Shown: in pieces, positions 57,301-63,369 of the stretch
Position numbering within the stretch: the first letter of the stretch is position 1
Layout: the number at the start of each line of letters is the position of its first letter
The notes under the pieces: generated by a model
Told to the model about the DNA's origin: nothing
What the model saw: the letters and a program-made list of their open reading frames with translations, nothing else
The model's database searches: none
DNA from: Bettongia penicillata ogilbyi
Lineage: Eukaryota > Chordata > Mammalia > Diprotodontia > Potoroidae
Direction: 5' to 3'
Assembly: GCA_023548195.1 (NCBI GenBank)
Contig: JAJHZJ010000252.1
Location: 1,247,501 to 1,311,500 of the forward strand
DNA: 64,000 nucleotides
Made by a program: the position numbers and the translations under genes

Positions 57301-60300
57301 GGGACCATGAGATTAAGTGTACGTCCATTCTTATGTGTGCTCAAGTGAAGTGAAAACGTAGGTGAACTGAGGTTAATAAACTGGGAAGGCCAGAGTGTTT
57401 GAGGGGAAATCAACAAAGACATTGCAGTTTCCAAGCATAAGGCTAGGGGATAAGGGAGAGAAGAGAAAGAACTATGAGCCAGTTGCAAAATTCTTGGGAG
57501 AGAAAAACCAACAGAACTCATGACTACAATTAGAAAACAAGAAAGCATGTTTGCATTCTAAATTTAAAGTGCTTTAAGAGTTCAGAGGAAGGAAGTAACC
57601 ATGGAAGTTTGAGTATCATTTAGTACAGACTTCAAGAGAGAACAATACACAGACACTGGAAAGGCAAAGTGAGTAAAGGCATAATAAGGTATGAATGAGC
57701 AAGATGAGAGTTCAATGAAACAAACTACCTCAAAGGAGCCAAATATCCTTGGGAGGTAAATGGAAAGGAGCTAAACAGGTGGAATTTGACAGAAGACAGG
57801 GAAATCCTATCTCAAATCCCCAAACAAGAACTACCTGATTCTTCTTCGGACCACCTGTGTTCTACTCTCCTAAAAAAAAAAAGAATAAAAACATATGGAC
57901 TGGGACTGGACCTGAGGATCAATGGGACAGGGAACACTGGGATGAGGAAATTCCATCTACTAATGCAAGTGGGTATCTTCTCAGCAATATAGTCTCAGCC
58001 TACCTGTGTCAGAAGGAGGACTTGAACCCTGAGGCTACTTTGCCTCACTGCTTTTAAAAGTAGATAGAAATTAGTAATGACCAGATAGGGATCTATGGAT
58101 TTTTTTAATTCTAAAAACAAATGAGGCATTGATAACTTACAGCTTGAGAGAGAAGCATCTTTTAATTCCCTACGACTACTGCTTCCATAATTTCAAGACT
58201 AATCCTGCTTGAAAGGGAGAGTAATTACAAGAATAATCTAATATACCTCAAATAAATAATATATAACATTCTTTTAAAAGTTAATTCATACTTTCATAAC
58301 AACTAATTATCAAGTACTTCAATTTTTACCTAGCTAACACTTACCTAAATTGTTTCCAAAATCCTCTTGGTACATAATATTGTAATCTAGAAGCTGCTAA
58401 ATGACCAAAGATGACCTGAAGATGTCTTAAAACACCAATATTGTATTCTTTTCTGTCTTCAGTTTTATTCAATGCTGGTTTGTCTTCATATTGATGAGGA
58501 TATCCAAATACATCATCTCGGGGATCAACATTACTCTAAAAAAAGCCAAGCAAGTAAAAAAAAAAGTGAAAATGGTATAAATAATAGCTTGAAAATGTTT
58601 TAATTAGTGCAGGGACAAGCACAATTTACTAAACACATTTTACATTTGTATTATAATCCTTACTTTCAAAGCACTTTAAAGATCAAGTCAGGATGTATAA
58701 TATTTGTACGAAATAAGCACCTCTTTATTGAAGATAACTTCAATAAATGAAAGTAACCTGTAACTATTTGTTACAGTTTATTTATAGCATTAGAAGGCTA
58801 ATCTTTCCTTTAGAGAATTAAGCTATAAGAGCTACTCAGTTAAAATGCTCAAGGATTCACACATTTTAATTTACATTTAAAAGAACAATAACTGAAGACA
58901 GTTAACATCAATCTAAATGGACTTTGAAGTTTGCAAAACATCTTACATGCATTATATCATTTCACTGATACCATATCTAGTGCTACAGTTATTTCATTCT
59001 TACTGCTAAAGAAACAAAAAGGATCAAGTTATATGACTTGGTGTATGTAAGGTGAATTTTAGTGTAAGACTTCAGTATGTGGAAAGTGAATTTTTGTTAT
59101 TATTTCTTAGAGCACAGTTTCCCAAGATCCATAGCCATAACAATCTCCTATTCCCAAGTATTAGATATCAGATCTTATAGTTATGATTCAAAACATGTTC
59201 GCTACACTTACACAGAGTTATACAATGATAAATAATATAAACATCCACTGTGGCTGTGCAGTGAGGTACAGGGATGAGGTGATGCAAACTTGTGAGGCTA
59301 TTGCTGGCAAAATGCCTTCTTTGTCTATTGCCCTATAAAGCAGGTGTTATTGGTCAGTGAAGGAGGAACCTTAGGGCTGAGTGCACAAGCTGGAATGTTG
59401 TGTGTGCCTTGGTCAAACTCCATCAAGGCTTGGGGGGAATCTGTGTTTGCCTCAACTGGCCTCCATTGAGACTTGGGGGATTCAGGGGGAAGCACAAATT
59501 GTGCATGTCTCGGTGGATGCCATCGAGATGTAGGGGTAGTTGCCGCTTCCCCCCTTTCTGGCTGGCCCCTGTGAGAGAAGGGTGATTAGGGAATGCTGTA
59601 GGAGTTGTGTTCCCATTATCAGCAAGCCTCTTCTGAGAAAACTGGACTAAAATAAAGTATTACTAACACCTTCTGAGTGTCAAGACTGAACTTGTGCTAG
59701 CAACCCTCCTATGTGCTGTTTGCCTGTCTTGCACTTGGGCTAAGTCATACAGTTTTTAAATGTCAGAGGCAGGATTCAAACACAAATGTCTTCTGATTTG
59801 AAAGTGTTCTTTAAATGCTCCCTCTCTCTCATTTCAAAACACTGAATAAAATGTTCGAGAAAAATTTCTGATACATTCTCAAAAAGAAGAAATACTTTTG
59901 TCTAAAAAGTACTCAATCTCATCCTATTGTGAATATATTTCACAATACATTCTAAATATTAGGAAGCTAGGGATACAGTATATAAAATGAAATATTTTTT
60001 AAAATATGTGGCAGATTTTTCCTTATATTCTTTCAACCATTAATGACTAGATATATAATAGTGGAAGGATTAATAACTAAAAAGTAGGGCTAAATTTGCT
60101 TGTGAGGTCAGAATAGATGTGGATATTGAATATGCCTAAATTCACTGATTATGCTATAAAACAGAGAAAGTGATGCGGCAAAATAAGCAATAAAGTAAGG
60201 GTCTACACACCCTCTTCTCCCAAAAGAAAATCACAGGATAAAAGTCAGATACAGTAGACATAAATCTAATTCCTAGTTCTGACACTGAAGAGTTGCTTGA

Positions 60301-61566
60301 TTAGGGCACATATTACTTGAATACGCTGGAGCCTTGGCTTCCTCAATAAGAAAAGTACAATAAAATTGACAACGACAAATAGAGGGAAGGGCATTATTAG
60401 GACTTCTTCCCAGCTCTGAATCATGTGGTTCTCTCTTTTACTCTCTCTACTGTTCCTAAAAGGAATTCTTTATGATTCCAGTCTCAGCTGAGAATGCTCA
60501 GTAGAAAAATTAACACTGTTCTTTTCTTGTCTCTGACACATACTGTTTGTTTGACTCTGGGCATGTCAATTTGTTTCTCAGTGCTCTAGGCAGTTCTCTA
60601 AGACTATAAATTGCAGAAAATCTGGGGCCCTGCAGTGGAAGGGGTAGTTTCTTCCTCTGGGAACTGCTCACACCACCAAAACCATAAGCTCAGTTCCTGA
60701 TCCTCTCTGTTAACATTAAATAATGTGCCACTAACCACAAAGGTAGTAAGAGTAGCAACAGCTAAAAGCTCATGAATAAAGCATGATAAAAAAACAAATG
60801 GCATTTCAGTCTGTGCTATTAATCATCTGTATGCCACTAGTGTTTGGATTCTGTAGGAAAACAGAGCAATTCAAAATCCTATGGAAAATATAAAATTCTA
60901 AAGTGGAAGTACCAGTGGTCAGAAACAATTCGATTCAACATACATTTATTAAATAGCTCTTACGCATTGTGCTAGGTGCCAGGGATACAAAAACAAAAAC
61001 AAAACAGAACAGTTCTGTTCTATAGCAGCAATTCTGAAGTGCAATGGAGAGCATGTTGCAATTGGAGTAAGGAGATACAAGTTCAAATTCTGCCTCAGAT
61101 ACTTATGAGCTGTTCGACCCTGGGTAAGACACTTAATCCTTGTCTGCTTCAGTTTCCTGAACTGCAAATGTGGATGATGATAATATCACCTACCTCCCAG
61201 ATTTGTTGTGTCAAATGAGACAATATTTGTAAAATACTTAGCAAGCTTTAAAGTGCCATACAAATGAGAACTAGCATCATTATTAGCATTAATGCTGTAT
61301 AAAAATATGAACACAAATATACAATGATTATGAAATAAAATTTACCTCATTGTCTTGCTTCTCATCTCCAGACATATCATCATCTACATCACTGCCAGTG
61401 CCTTCTATTGCAAGAATACCATTCCTGATGGCAGGAATCATGTACAGTTGCTGGATCACTGAGTTCATATAACAAGTAGCTCCAGCATTTTTCAAACCCA
61501 CAAATCCTTTTGGTGGTCGAGGTCCAACAGGTGGCAGATACTCCCATTCCGTAAGTGCCTCACATG
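18219..61566 (-). CDS. USP9X: USP9X, 3' part: 15 spliced coding exons, C-terminal ~1,018 residues
   Basis: USP9X is a very large cytosolic deubiquitinase that removes ubiquitin from substrates in TGF-beta signalling, endocytosis, apoptosis and cell polarity. Fifteen exons join at GT/AG boundaries into one open frame of 3,059 nt (2 nt + 1,018 codons + stop), covering about human residues 1536-2553. Visible are the Cys box ([13 protein letters not shown], Cys = human 1566), zinc ligands matching human 1727, 1729, 1771 and 1774, the His box (SGGHYYSYI, His = 1879) with FDDGDVTE after it, then the long helical C-terminal region and an acidic/proline-rich tail. The correct spacing of all these sites supports the exon set. 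No frameshift or internal stop was found, so this is a live gene, not a retrocopy. 5' exons lie outside the window. The Y paralogue USP9Y is very similar and cannot be wholly excluded; in marsupials this locus is generally autosomal. Confidence 0.95.
19730..19920 (+). repeat. MIR SINE
   Basis: 'cctcatttgtaaaatgaaag' and 'ggactaggtggcctctgagg' are MIR 3' half motifs; the 5' half is decayed. Confidence 0.7.
20290..20430 (+). repeat. MIR-core SINE fragment
   Basis: Head 'gtagcagagtggacagagg' with 'gaagtccgaaagccctgag' and 'ttcaagtatcgcc'; truncated after 'ctacttaacctctcagtg'. Confidence 0.65.
21169..21264 (-). CDS. USP9X: USP9X exon, acidic/proline-rich tail
   Basis: Length 96 bp, 32 whole codons ([16 protein letters not shown] ... 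GSQYQQ). Acceptor CCACCTAG, donor GTAAAA. Acidic, proline-rich and probably disordered. Being symmetric (phase 0-0), it could be skipped without a frameshift. Confidence 0.95.
22173..22385 (-). CDS. USP9X: USP9X exon, C-terminal region
   Basis: Length 213 bp, 71 whole codons ([16 protein letters not shown] ... [10 protein letters not shown]). Acceptor TTTTGAAG with AG repeated two bases on; only the first AG keeps frame. Donor GTAAAA. The first residue is Ser where human USP9X has Gly. It contains the conserved [18 protein letters not shown] and [17 protein letters not shown] segments. Confidence 0.96.
23476..23632 (-). CDS. USP9X: USP9X exon, C-terminal region
   Basis: Length 157 bp: A completing Arg, then 52 codons ([17 protein letters not shown] ... 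SVAYQILQ), phase 0 at donor GTGAGA. Acceptor TTTTCAG. The FSNCSVAYQ stretch differs from the human USP9X FSSCPVAYQ as remembered; USP9Y has FSNC. Confidence 0.95.
23990..24275 (+). repeat. L2 LINE 3' end
   Basis: Intronic L2 3' terminus with 'ctttgtatctccaaccctt' and 'gcttaataaatattggcta'. The remainder of this intron (to 25641) shows nothing recognisable. Confidence 0.75.
25642..25730 (-). CDS. USP9X: USP9X exon, C-terminal helical region
   Basis: Length 89 bp, the shortest coding exon: 29 codons ([15 protein letters not shown] ... DSWQTH) plus AG of a split Arg. Acceptor CTTTAAG, donor GTTAGT. It lies 93 bp from its upstream neighbour and 2.0 kb from the next exon. Confidence 0.95.
25824..26044 (-). 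CDS. USP9X: USP9X exon preceding a 93-bp intron
   Basis: Length 221 bp: GT completing Gly plus 73 codons ([16 protein letters not shown] ... SELLWQ). Acceptor TTCTAG. The donor is CAG/GTTAAA, the weakest of the fourteen donors seen. The intron after it is only 93 bp (25731-25823). Reading through it adds [13 protein letters not shown] and then a stop. Confidence 0.95.
26846..27031 (-). CDS. USP9X: USP9X exon, C-terminal helical region
   Basis: Length 186 bp: GT completing Gly, 61 codons ([17 protein letters not shown] ... RMQSSIN), then G of the next split Gly. Acceptor CTACAG, donor GTAAAT. Its first full codon is ATG where human USP9X has Val as I remember it, a conservative change and not a start site. 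The upstream 7.6-kb intron carries the retroviral fossil. Confidence 0.95.
27150..27350 (-). repeat. Marsupial MIR-core/RTE-tail SINE, antisense
   Basis: Reverse of the 3238-3476 family: 'tttcttggcaaacatgcc', 'ccatttccttctccagttc', 'ttaagtgacttgacc', 'ctggatttgaacacagg'. A further antisense fragment of the same sort spans about 27360-27470. Confidence 0.85.
27500..27690 (-). repeat. MIR SINE, antisense
   Basis: Antisense MIR text with 'agcagaggtaggactataa' and 'caggctttttgactctaag'. Confidence 0.6.
27770..31985 (+). mobile_element. Degraded endogenous retrovirus (LTR + pol remnants)
   Basis: Old provirus remnant in the intron, antisense to USP9X. The left end looks like an LTR: TATA-like 'cataaaag' near 27863 and 'caaataaat' poly(A)-type motif near 28020. 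Patches of pol follow in order in shifting frames: a reverse transcriptase segment near 29900-30000 ([15 protein letters not shown]) and 30060-30240, an RNase H end / integrase start near 31540-31620 ([10 protein letters not shown]), and an integrase-core-like patch at 31830-31985. Many stops and frameshifts occur and no frame is intact. No matching 3' LTR is seen before the neighbouring L2. It cannot make protein. The family is not assigned. Confidence 0.7.
32120..33185 (+). mobile_element. L2 LINE 3' part, interrupted
   Basis: L2 3' region: 'caataaacttcagtggctgc', 'ttccttcaagtctgctaaa', 'caccttctgcaggaagc', ending 'gtgcttaataaatgcttgtt'. Between 32589 and 32896 it is replaced by an inverted retroviral segment, after which the L2 text resumes. 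Confidence 0.85.
32589..32896 (-). repeat. Inverted copy of the ERV pol segment 31293-31606
   Basis: The reverse complement of 31293-31606 recurs here at high identity (roughly nine bases in ten, estimated by eye), with a few small gaps. The arms are about 1 kb apart and form an inverted repeat of about 310 bp. The copy has no LTR or A-tail and lies within L2 sequence. Confidence 0.9.
33250..33600 (+). repeat. Old LINE 3' end-like sequence (L2/L3 type)
   Basis: Text such as 'aagctataagcttcctgaag' and 'aaccatgtcttatttaa' resembles CR1/L2-superfamily 3' ends. Diverged. The intron DNA from 33600 to 34640 otherwise shows only a weak antisense MIR-like patch (34260-34350). Confidence 0.45.
34648..34777 (-). 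CDS. USP9X: USP9X exon, C-terminal helical region
   Basis: Length 130 bp, 43 codons ([15 protein letters not shown] ... FVMYANL) plus G of a split Gly. Acceptor AAACAG, donor GTAAGA. Leucine-rich helical sequence with the strongly conserved [15 protein letters not shown] stretch. Confidence 0.96.
34870..34935 (+). repeat. L2 fragment
   Basis: Shares a 26-base identical run with the L2 copy at about 37096-37121 ('ctactgcctagaaatgtga' within it), then diverges. Confidence 0.6.
35015..35165 (-). repeat. MIR SINE, antisense
   Basis: 'aaggtttacaaagcacttt', 'aatgatgagataggtagta' and 'gtcatatagctaaataagt' are antisense MIR motifs. Confidence 0.7.
35290..35545 (-). repeat. MIR SINE, antisense, well preserved
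   Basis: 'ctactgtgtgccaggcatg', 'caacaaccctgggaggcag', 'aaggaaacagaggcaaag', 'gtcttcctgactccaggct'. The part at 35165-35285 ('gtgttaggtacagggttag' ...) belongs to another family also seen at 51880 and 63370. Confidence 0.8.
35940..36200 (+). repeat. Fragment of an unassigned interspersed repeat
   Basis: Purine-rich text ('gaagcaatgtggatggag', 'attctgggcatggggtaat') resembles the middle of the repeat at 63370-64000. Class not determined. Confidence 0.4.
36240..38490 (+). mobile_element. L2 LINE, long copy with RT remnant
   Basis: The longest L2 here, about 2.2 kb, antisense to USP9X. The open stretch 37342-37752 translates to the L2 reverse-transcriptase core: [16 protein letters not shown], then [19 protein letters not shown], where YADN corresponds to the YADD active-site box with its last Asp changed. 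The copy continues to the 3' UTR with 'gtaagttctgtgaggacaag' near 38420 and decays before the exon at 38524. It is not intact. Confidence 0.88.
38074..38277 (+). repeat. Perfect 102-bp tandem duplication inside L2
   Basis: Bases 38074-38175 recur without change at 38176-38277. The unit begins 'tatttcaaaaagaagac' and ends 'gactagacctccagg'. The surrounding L2 is old and diverged. Confidence 0.95.
38524..38749 (-). CDS. USP9X: USP9X exon, C-terminal helical region
   Basis: Length 226 bp: G completing Trp, then 75 codons ([16 protein letters not shown] ... SPGPSSQ). Acceptor TATTTTAG, donor GTAACT, ends in phase 0. Virtually unchanged from the human protein as remembered. It lies directly right of an L2 copy that carries a 102-bp tandem duplication (38074-38277); that duplication ends about 250 bp from the donor. 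Confidence 0.96.
39138..39402 (+). repeat. Complete marsupial MIR-core/RTE-tail SINE
   Basis: Head 'agcactagggtagtacag', core 'tgtgtgaccctaggcaagtc', 'tcatctgtaaaatgaggtgg', tail 'ggcaaaccactccagtc' and 'gttagacaggactgaaa'. Better preserved than the copy at 3238. Confidence 0.9.
39936..40059 (-). CDS. USP9X: USP9X exon, post-catalytic region
   Basis: Length 124 bp, two bases finishing Gly, 40 codons ([17 protein letters not shown] ...) and TG of a split Trp. Acceptor TTCATAG; donor GTATAT, a little off consensus but flanked by the correct frame: the Trp codon closes exactly with the next exon. It begins the helical C-terminal region beyond the USP domain. Confidence 0.95.
41030..41190 (+). 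repeat. Possible L2 3' end fragment
   Basis: 'gcaaactccttgaaaacaag' and 'ctctagcactgtacttttgc' fit an L2 3' terminus; short and decayed. Confidence 0.45.
41589..42342 (-). CDS. USP9X: USP9X large exon with catalytic histidine box
   Basis: Length 754 bp (251 codons + 1 nt), the largest exon here. Acceptor TTTTTAG, donor GTAGGT. It starts [14 protein letters not shown], includes the LKRFDYDW box and the His box [12 protein letters not shown] (His = human 1879), then [12 protein letters not shown], which carries the third catalytic position. The last third ([16 protein letters not shown] ...) leaves the USP domain. A segment between about residues 62 and 82 of the exon ([15 protein letters not shown] ...) differs more from human USP9X than its surroundings; it is a surface loop in which the paralogues also differ. 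Confidence 0.97.
42640..42862 (-). repeat. MIR SINE, antisense
   Basis: 'gtgtcatgataacactgtg', 'gatgaggagactgggattc', 'gtcttctgattctaatac'. It abuts the 7SL-derived segment. Confidence 0.75.
42868..43112 (-). pseudogene. 7SL (SRP) RNA pseudogene, minus strand
   Basis: On the plus strand the blocks run as the reverse complement of 7SL RNA: 'gcccctctttagtcagcctg' with 'gtggccc', 'caccatactggtgctgg', 'caggactcctgagctacc', 'cagtctcagcatcccta', ending 'caccatgcctggctc', which is the RNA 5' end. About 245 bp with the last part of the RNA poorly preserved and no clear A-tail. It lies in the USP9X intron, in the same sense as the gene. Confidence 0.8.
43450..43630 (+). repeat. MIR SINE
   Basis: 'tggatttggagccagagg', 'aggcaagtcatctaacctc', 'catctgtaaaatgaggcag', 'ttggactagatggcttcta'. 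A typical complete MIR. Confidence 0.85.
43928..44069 (-). CDS. USP9X: USP9X exon with second zinc-ligand pair
   Basis: Length 142 bp: G completing Arg plus 47 codons ([14 protein letters not shown] ... CEKCNKK), ending in phase 0 at donor GTAAGT. CEKC aligns with human zinc ligands 1771 and 1774, so the USP zinc ribbon is intact. It is separated from the previous exon by the 10.8-kb repeat-filled intron. Confidence 0.96.
44120..45290. other. USP9X: Intronic DNA, no clear gene
   Basis: Left part of the 10.8-kb intron. Purine-rich text at 44900-45290 resembles the unassigned repeat of 55880-57780; otherwise nothing recognised. Confidence 0.4.
45300..49745 (-). mobile_element. HAL1/L1-type LINE, antisense, near full length but mosaic
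   Basis: Read on the minus strand, the 5' end is near 49745 (plus-strand 'ctgtcacattggctcag', reverse of a 'gagccaagatg'-type start). A 5' UTR-like part runs to about 48550. An ORF1-like coiled-coil region (46300-47050) follows and includes 'gcttgcaatattttctcctt' in reverse, and a 3' UTR-like part lies at 45330-45700. The middle (47150-47650) contains a different marsupial repeat with a TA/CA microsatellite at 47410-47475. It lies in the gene's own sense. All frames are broken. Confidence 0.65.
50281..50342. repeat. Hairpin: 13-bp perfect stem, 6-nt loop
   Basis: 'acaatgtgcctca' at 50300-50312 is the exact reverse complement of 50319-50331; loop 'gagttg'. Both ends of the wider structure carry 'gaattc' (50281-50286, 50337-50342), with partial pairing between. 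Confidence 0.85.
51273..51309. repeat. Hairpin: 13-bp perfect stem, 11-nt loop
   Basis: 'gaaactaagtgac' at 51273-51285 is the exact reverse complement of 51297-51309. Confidence 0.85.
51880..52130 (+). repeat. Unassigned interspersed repeat fragment
   Basis: 'cactgctctgggcactaga' and 'gaaggcactagcagttggg' match the family seen at 63370-64000, 60930-61020 and 35165-35285. Class not determined. Confidence 0.55.
52280..52690 (+). repeat. HAL1/L1 3' UTR fragment
   Basis: 'aatcaatgtaatgaccagcc', 'tttggacatagccaaactat' and a following 'tttcaagtttgtttctttgc' are the same 3' UTR type as 8040-8330. Confidence 0.6.
53096..53115. repeat. CT microsatellite
   Basis: About nine CT units on the plus strand, a simple repeat in the intron. 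Confidence 0.85.
53280..54590 (+). mobile_element. L1 LINE, 3' end (end of ORF2 and 3' UTR)
   Basis: Plus-oriented truncated L1. The ORF2 C-terminal part is decayed ('caagacttcaaagtaaaag', 'cttctgcataaataaaatc', 'tgacctgacaatgctactag'). The 3' UTR ends 'aataaagatcaataaaa' near 54580. A short repeat fragment with 'gggaccttagatatcatcta' (about 54625-54700) follows. Confidence 0.75.
54894..55067 (-). CDS. USP9X: USP9X exon with first zinc-ligand pair
   Basis: Length 174 bp: G completing Arg, 57 codons ([18 protein letters not shown] ...) and AG of the next split Arg. Acceptor AAATTAG, donor [23 protein letters not shown] is the conserved QDA/E-F-type USP box. CQGCPHR near the end supplies Cys and His matching human zinc ligands 1727 and 1729. 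Confidence 0.96.
55740..55770 (+). repeat. G-rich simple tract
   Basis: Runs of 7 and 10 G with a GTGT break ('ggggggtgtgggggggggg'), a possible G-quadruplex on the plus strand, antisense to the transcript. Confidence 0.7.
55880..57780 (+). repeat. Long purine-rich interspersed repeat, unassigned
   Basis: About 1.9 kb with strong purine bias on the plus strand (especially 56160-56440). The text ('ggtttggcaagtaagaaat', 'ttagtgatagaatctgc') resembles a widespread mammalian repeat whose class I cannot name. A MIR (56585-56755) is inserted. Long minus-strand open stretches here (for example 57072-57548) only reflect the pyrimidine bias. Confidence 0.45.
56585..56755 (+). repeat. MIR SINE
   Basis: 'gatcttgggcaagtcacttc', 'ctctgagctccagtctcctc', 'gactagagggcccttcaag'. 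A clear MIR copy. Confidence 0.8.
58345..58535 (-). CDS. USP9X: USP9X exon, USP domain fingers/palm start
   Basis: Length 191 bp, 63 codons plus AG of a split Arg codon ([13 protein letters not shown] ... FWKQF-R). Acceptor TTTTTAG, donor GTAAGT. It follows the Cys-box exon after a 2.8-kb intron and continues the USP fold ([15 protein letters not shown], the conserved region after the Cys helix). Confidence 0.96.
58915..59045 (-). repeat. MIR SINE, antisense
   Basis: 'gaagtttgcaaaacatctta' and 'aaaaggatcaagttatatga' are decayed antisense MIR motifs. Confidence 0.5.
59250..59715 (+). mobile_element. Solo-LTR-like element with internal repeats
   Basis: Moderately GC-rich block in AT-rich intron. 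It has 'ccctataaagcag' near 59330 (TATA-like), three diverged 36-39-bp units at 59401-59437, 59441-59479 and 59501-59536 (each ending in a 'ttggggg'-type run), and 'aataaagtatt' near 59652 (poly(A)-like). The ends are not defined and no coding remnant is attached. It could also be a non-LTR unknown repeat. Confidence 0.5.
59735..59830 (-). repeat. MIR SINE fragment, antisense
   Basis: 'gcttgcacttgggctaagtc'-like order is partly kept, with 'gtcagaggcaggattcaaa' and 'tgtcttctgatttgaaagt'. Confidence 0.6.
61025..61290 (+). repeat. MIR SINE, complete
   Basis: 'cttatgagctgttcgaccc', 'gggtaagacacttaatcc', 'acctacctcccagatttgt', 'aagctttaaagtgccatac'. It ends about 55 bp from the donor of the Cys-box exon. 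A fragment of the unassigned family lies just left (60930-61020). Confidence 0.85.
61346..61566 (-). CDS. USP9X: USP9X exon with catalytic cysteine box
   Basis: Length 221 bp: two bases finishing a split codon, then 73 codons ([12 protein letters not shown] ... KQDNE), ending in phase 0. Acceptor CCCTCAG and donor GTAAAT flank it. It opens the USP domain. [13 protein letters not shown] holds the nucleophilic Cys (human 1566) and the oxyanion-side Asn. The acidic stretch [13 protein letters not shown] near the end is a surface insertion typical of USP9X. The preceding exon is not within the 2.4 kb left in the window. Confidence 0.96.
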
Positions 61567-63360
61567 CTGAGGGTGATTAAAACAAGTTGTTACAAGATGA
61601 CCAAAGTTCTATTGCTACGTGGAAATTCTAACAGATTCACAAAGCAAAAGCAACTATAATAACACCTTAGATTTATAGAATGCTTTAAAGTTTTCAATGT
61701 GGTTTCATAAAATGTTCTTGTTTGACTCTTATAACAATGCTAAGAGGTAAATATCATCTTTTTGCAGATCATCCCTCTGTATGAGTTTCCTTAAATGGCT
61801 TCTTCAAGGTAAGATGGCTACCTGTAAGCCCTCCTTACAGTCTAATACATTATATAACTAGTCAAGAGCCGCTTAGCCTGTGATATCTAACAGTCAGTGC
61901 TGAATGTACTATTTTGTTACTTAAGTTAGAAGGCTAAGCCAGCACACTCATCCATGACCTGCACTAAATAACTGCCTTGGAGTACTGATTTTTCTTTGGT
62001 GCTGTCTGCACTACATGGCCTCATTATATTAAAATAGGGCCATAATAGGATCACAAAATTTCAAAGCTGGAAAGAATGCTCAGGAACTATTCCATTTCAA
62101 TCATATATGAATGTGAATTCCCTCTACAGATATTCTGGGCAAGTATATATCTGCACTGAGTATATGATCATATGCTCAGTAAAGGAAAAACACAAATGCA
62201 CACAACTTCCTGGAATCAGGTCAGGAAATCTGTACCTTACTGACAACTGCATAAATGTATATTGCATAAATGTATAAAAGGCTGAGGGATGAAAAGAGGT
62301 AGTTTGGATTTAATTTTGATTAGTAAAGAAGAACTGATTTCTGATGTAGAAATAACAGAATCCTTCCAAGAAAGTCACTATGTCATCTTACGAGTACACA
62401 GCAGTCAAGGAAGAGGATGATGGGCAATAGGATATGTATTCTAAACTTGATGAAAATAGATCTTTAAAAGTTCAGAGAAATGAGATATGCTCCCATGGCT
62501 TTAATTCTTGAGCAAAAAGTTTCAAAAATGATGAGATGGTCTACAAAAATGTTATTTTGACGATACTATTGAGAAGCGAACTTATGAAAAAAGGAGAAAA
62601 AGACCAAAGTGCCTTCAAGAAGTCTTCTCTGATGAGTTCAGATTTTAAAAGTACATGTAAAAAAGATGGCATAAAAAGAAAAAAAAAAGCAATAAAGATT
62701 GCCTCTCCCACAGTTAAGGACAATGAAAAGAGCTTAAAAAAAAAGCTAGATCTAGAAGAATAAAAGTAATGAAAAATAAATCCTCTGGCTCAAAGCTAGA
62801 GGCAACACAGCACAAGATCAAGAGTTATTTAGATTCAGAACTAGAAAGAGTTCAAGCCATGCCTCTGATAAATACTAACTGTGCGACTCTTAGGCAAGTC
62901 ACTTAAGTCTTCAACTGAAACTCCATGACTAATCATATAACGATGCAGACAAGAAACACACATATAGATTCCCCTGACAGCAAGTATCAAAAAATCACAT
63001 ACTATTTGTACTTCATTTTATAAATGTTCATTTTTGACAAAGTTACCAGAATACTGAGTGGTGTCTGATCAATACAGAATACTGTAGGACCATTATCATT
63101 TTTCATTGCTATTGTAACCGAAAATATAATAAATTTTTTGGTAGTTACTACTCATTCACTGAGCTTGGAAATGAACCCTCAAATCTTTATTCTTCCATGT
63201 ACTGCTGATTAACTACATCTCACTTATCCCATCTTCTTGCACCTGTCTTTTTTTTGTGGTGTTTTTGTTTTTTTAAACTTTCTGAAGACCTCACTTGACT
63301 TTCAGATACTGGACTGTGATTTCGCTGGCTTTGAAAATTTCCAGGAAGAAATATCCTTTT
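61567..63360 (-). other. USP9X: USP9X intron, upstream of the Cys-box exon
   Basis: AT-rich intron. 62040-62110 resembles a SINE fragment. 62290-62770 is an A-rich block with a 75-codon lysine-rich open stretch that I do not recognise and do not call a gene. Confidence 0.6.
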
Positions 63361-63369
63361 TTTAAATTT

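Noticed and set aside
57072..57548. 158-codon minus-strand open frame
   Set aside because: It lies in a pyrimidine-biased repeat, has a low-complexity Leu/Ser/Pro composition, and lacks splice context or a known domain.
18219..61566. Processed USP9X/USP9Y pseudogene
   Set aside because: Introns with proper splice sites separate all exons and the frame is uninterrupted.
62536..62763. 75-codon lysine-rich open frame
   Set aside because: A-rich DNA favours Lys codons; no recognised domain and no splice sites. Left as unassigned intron.
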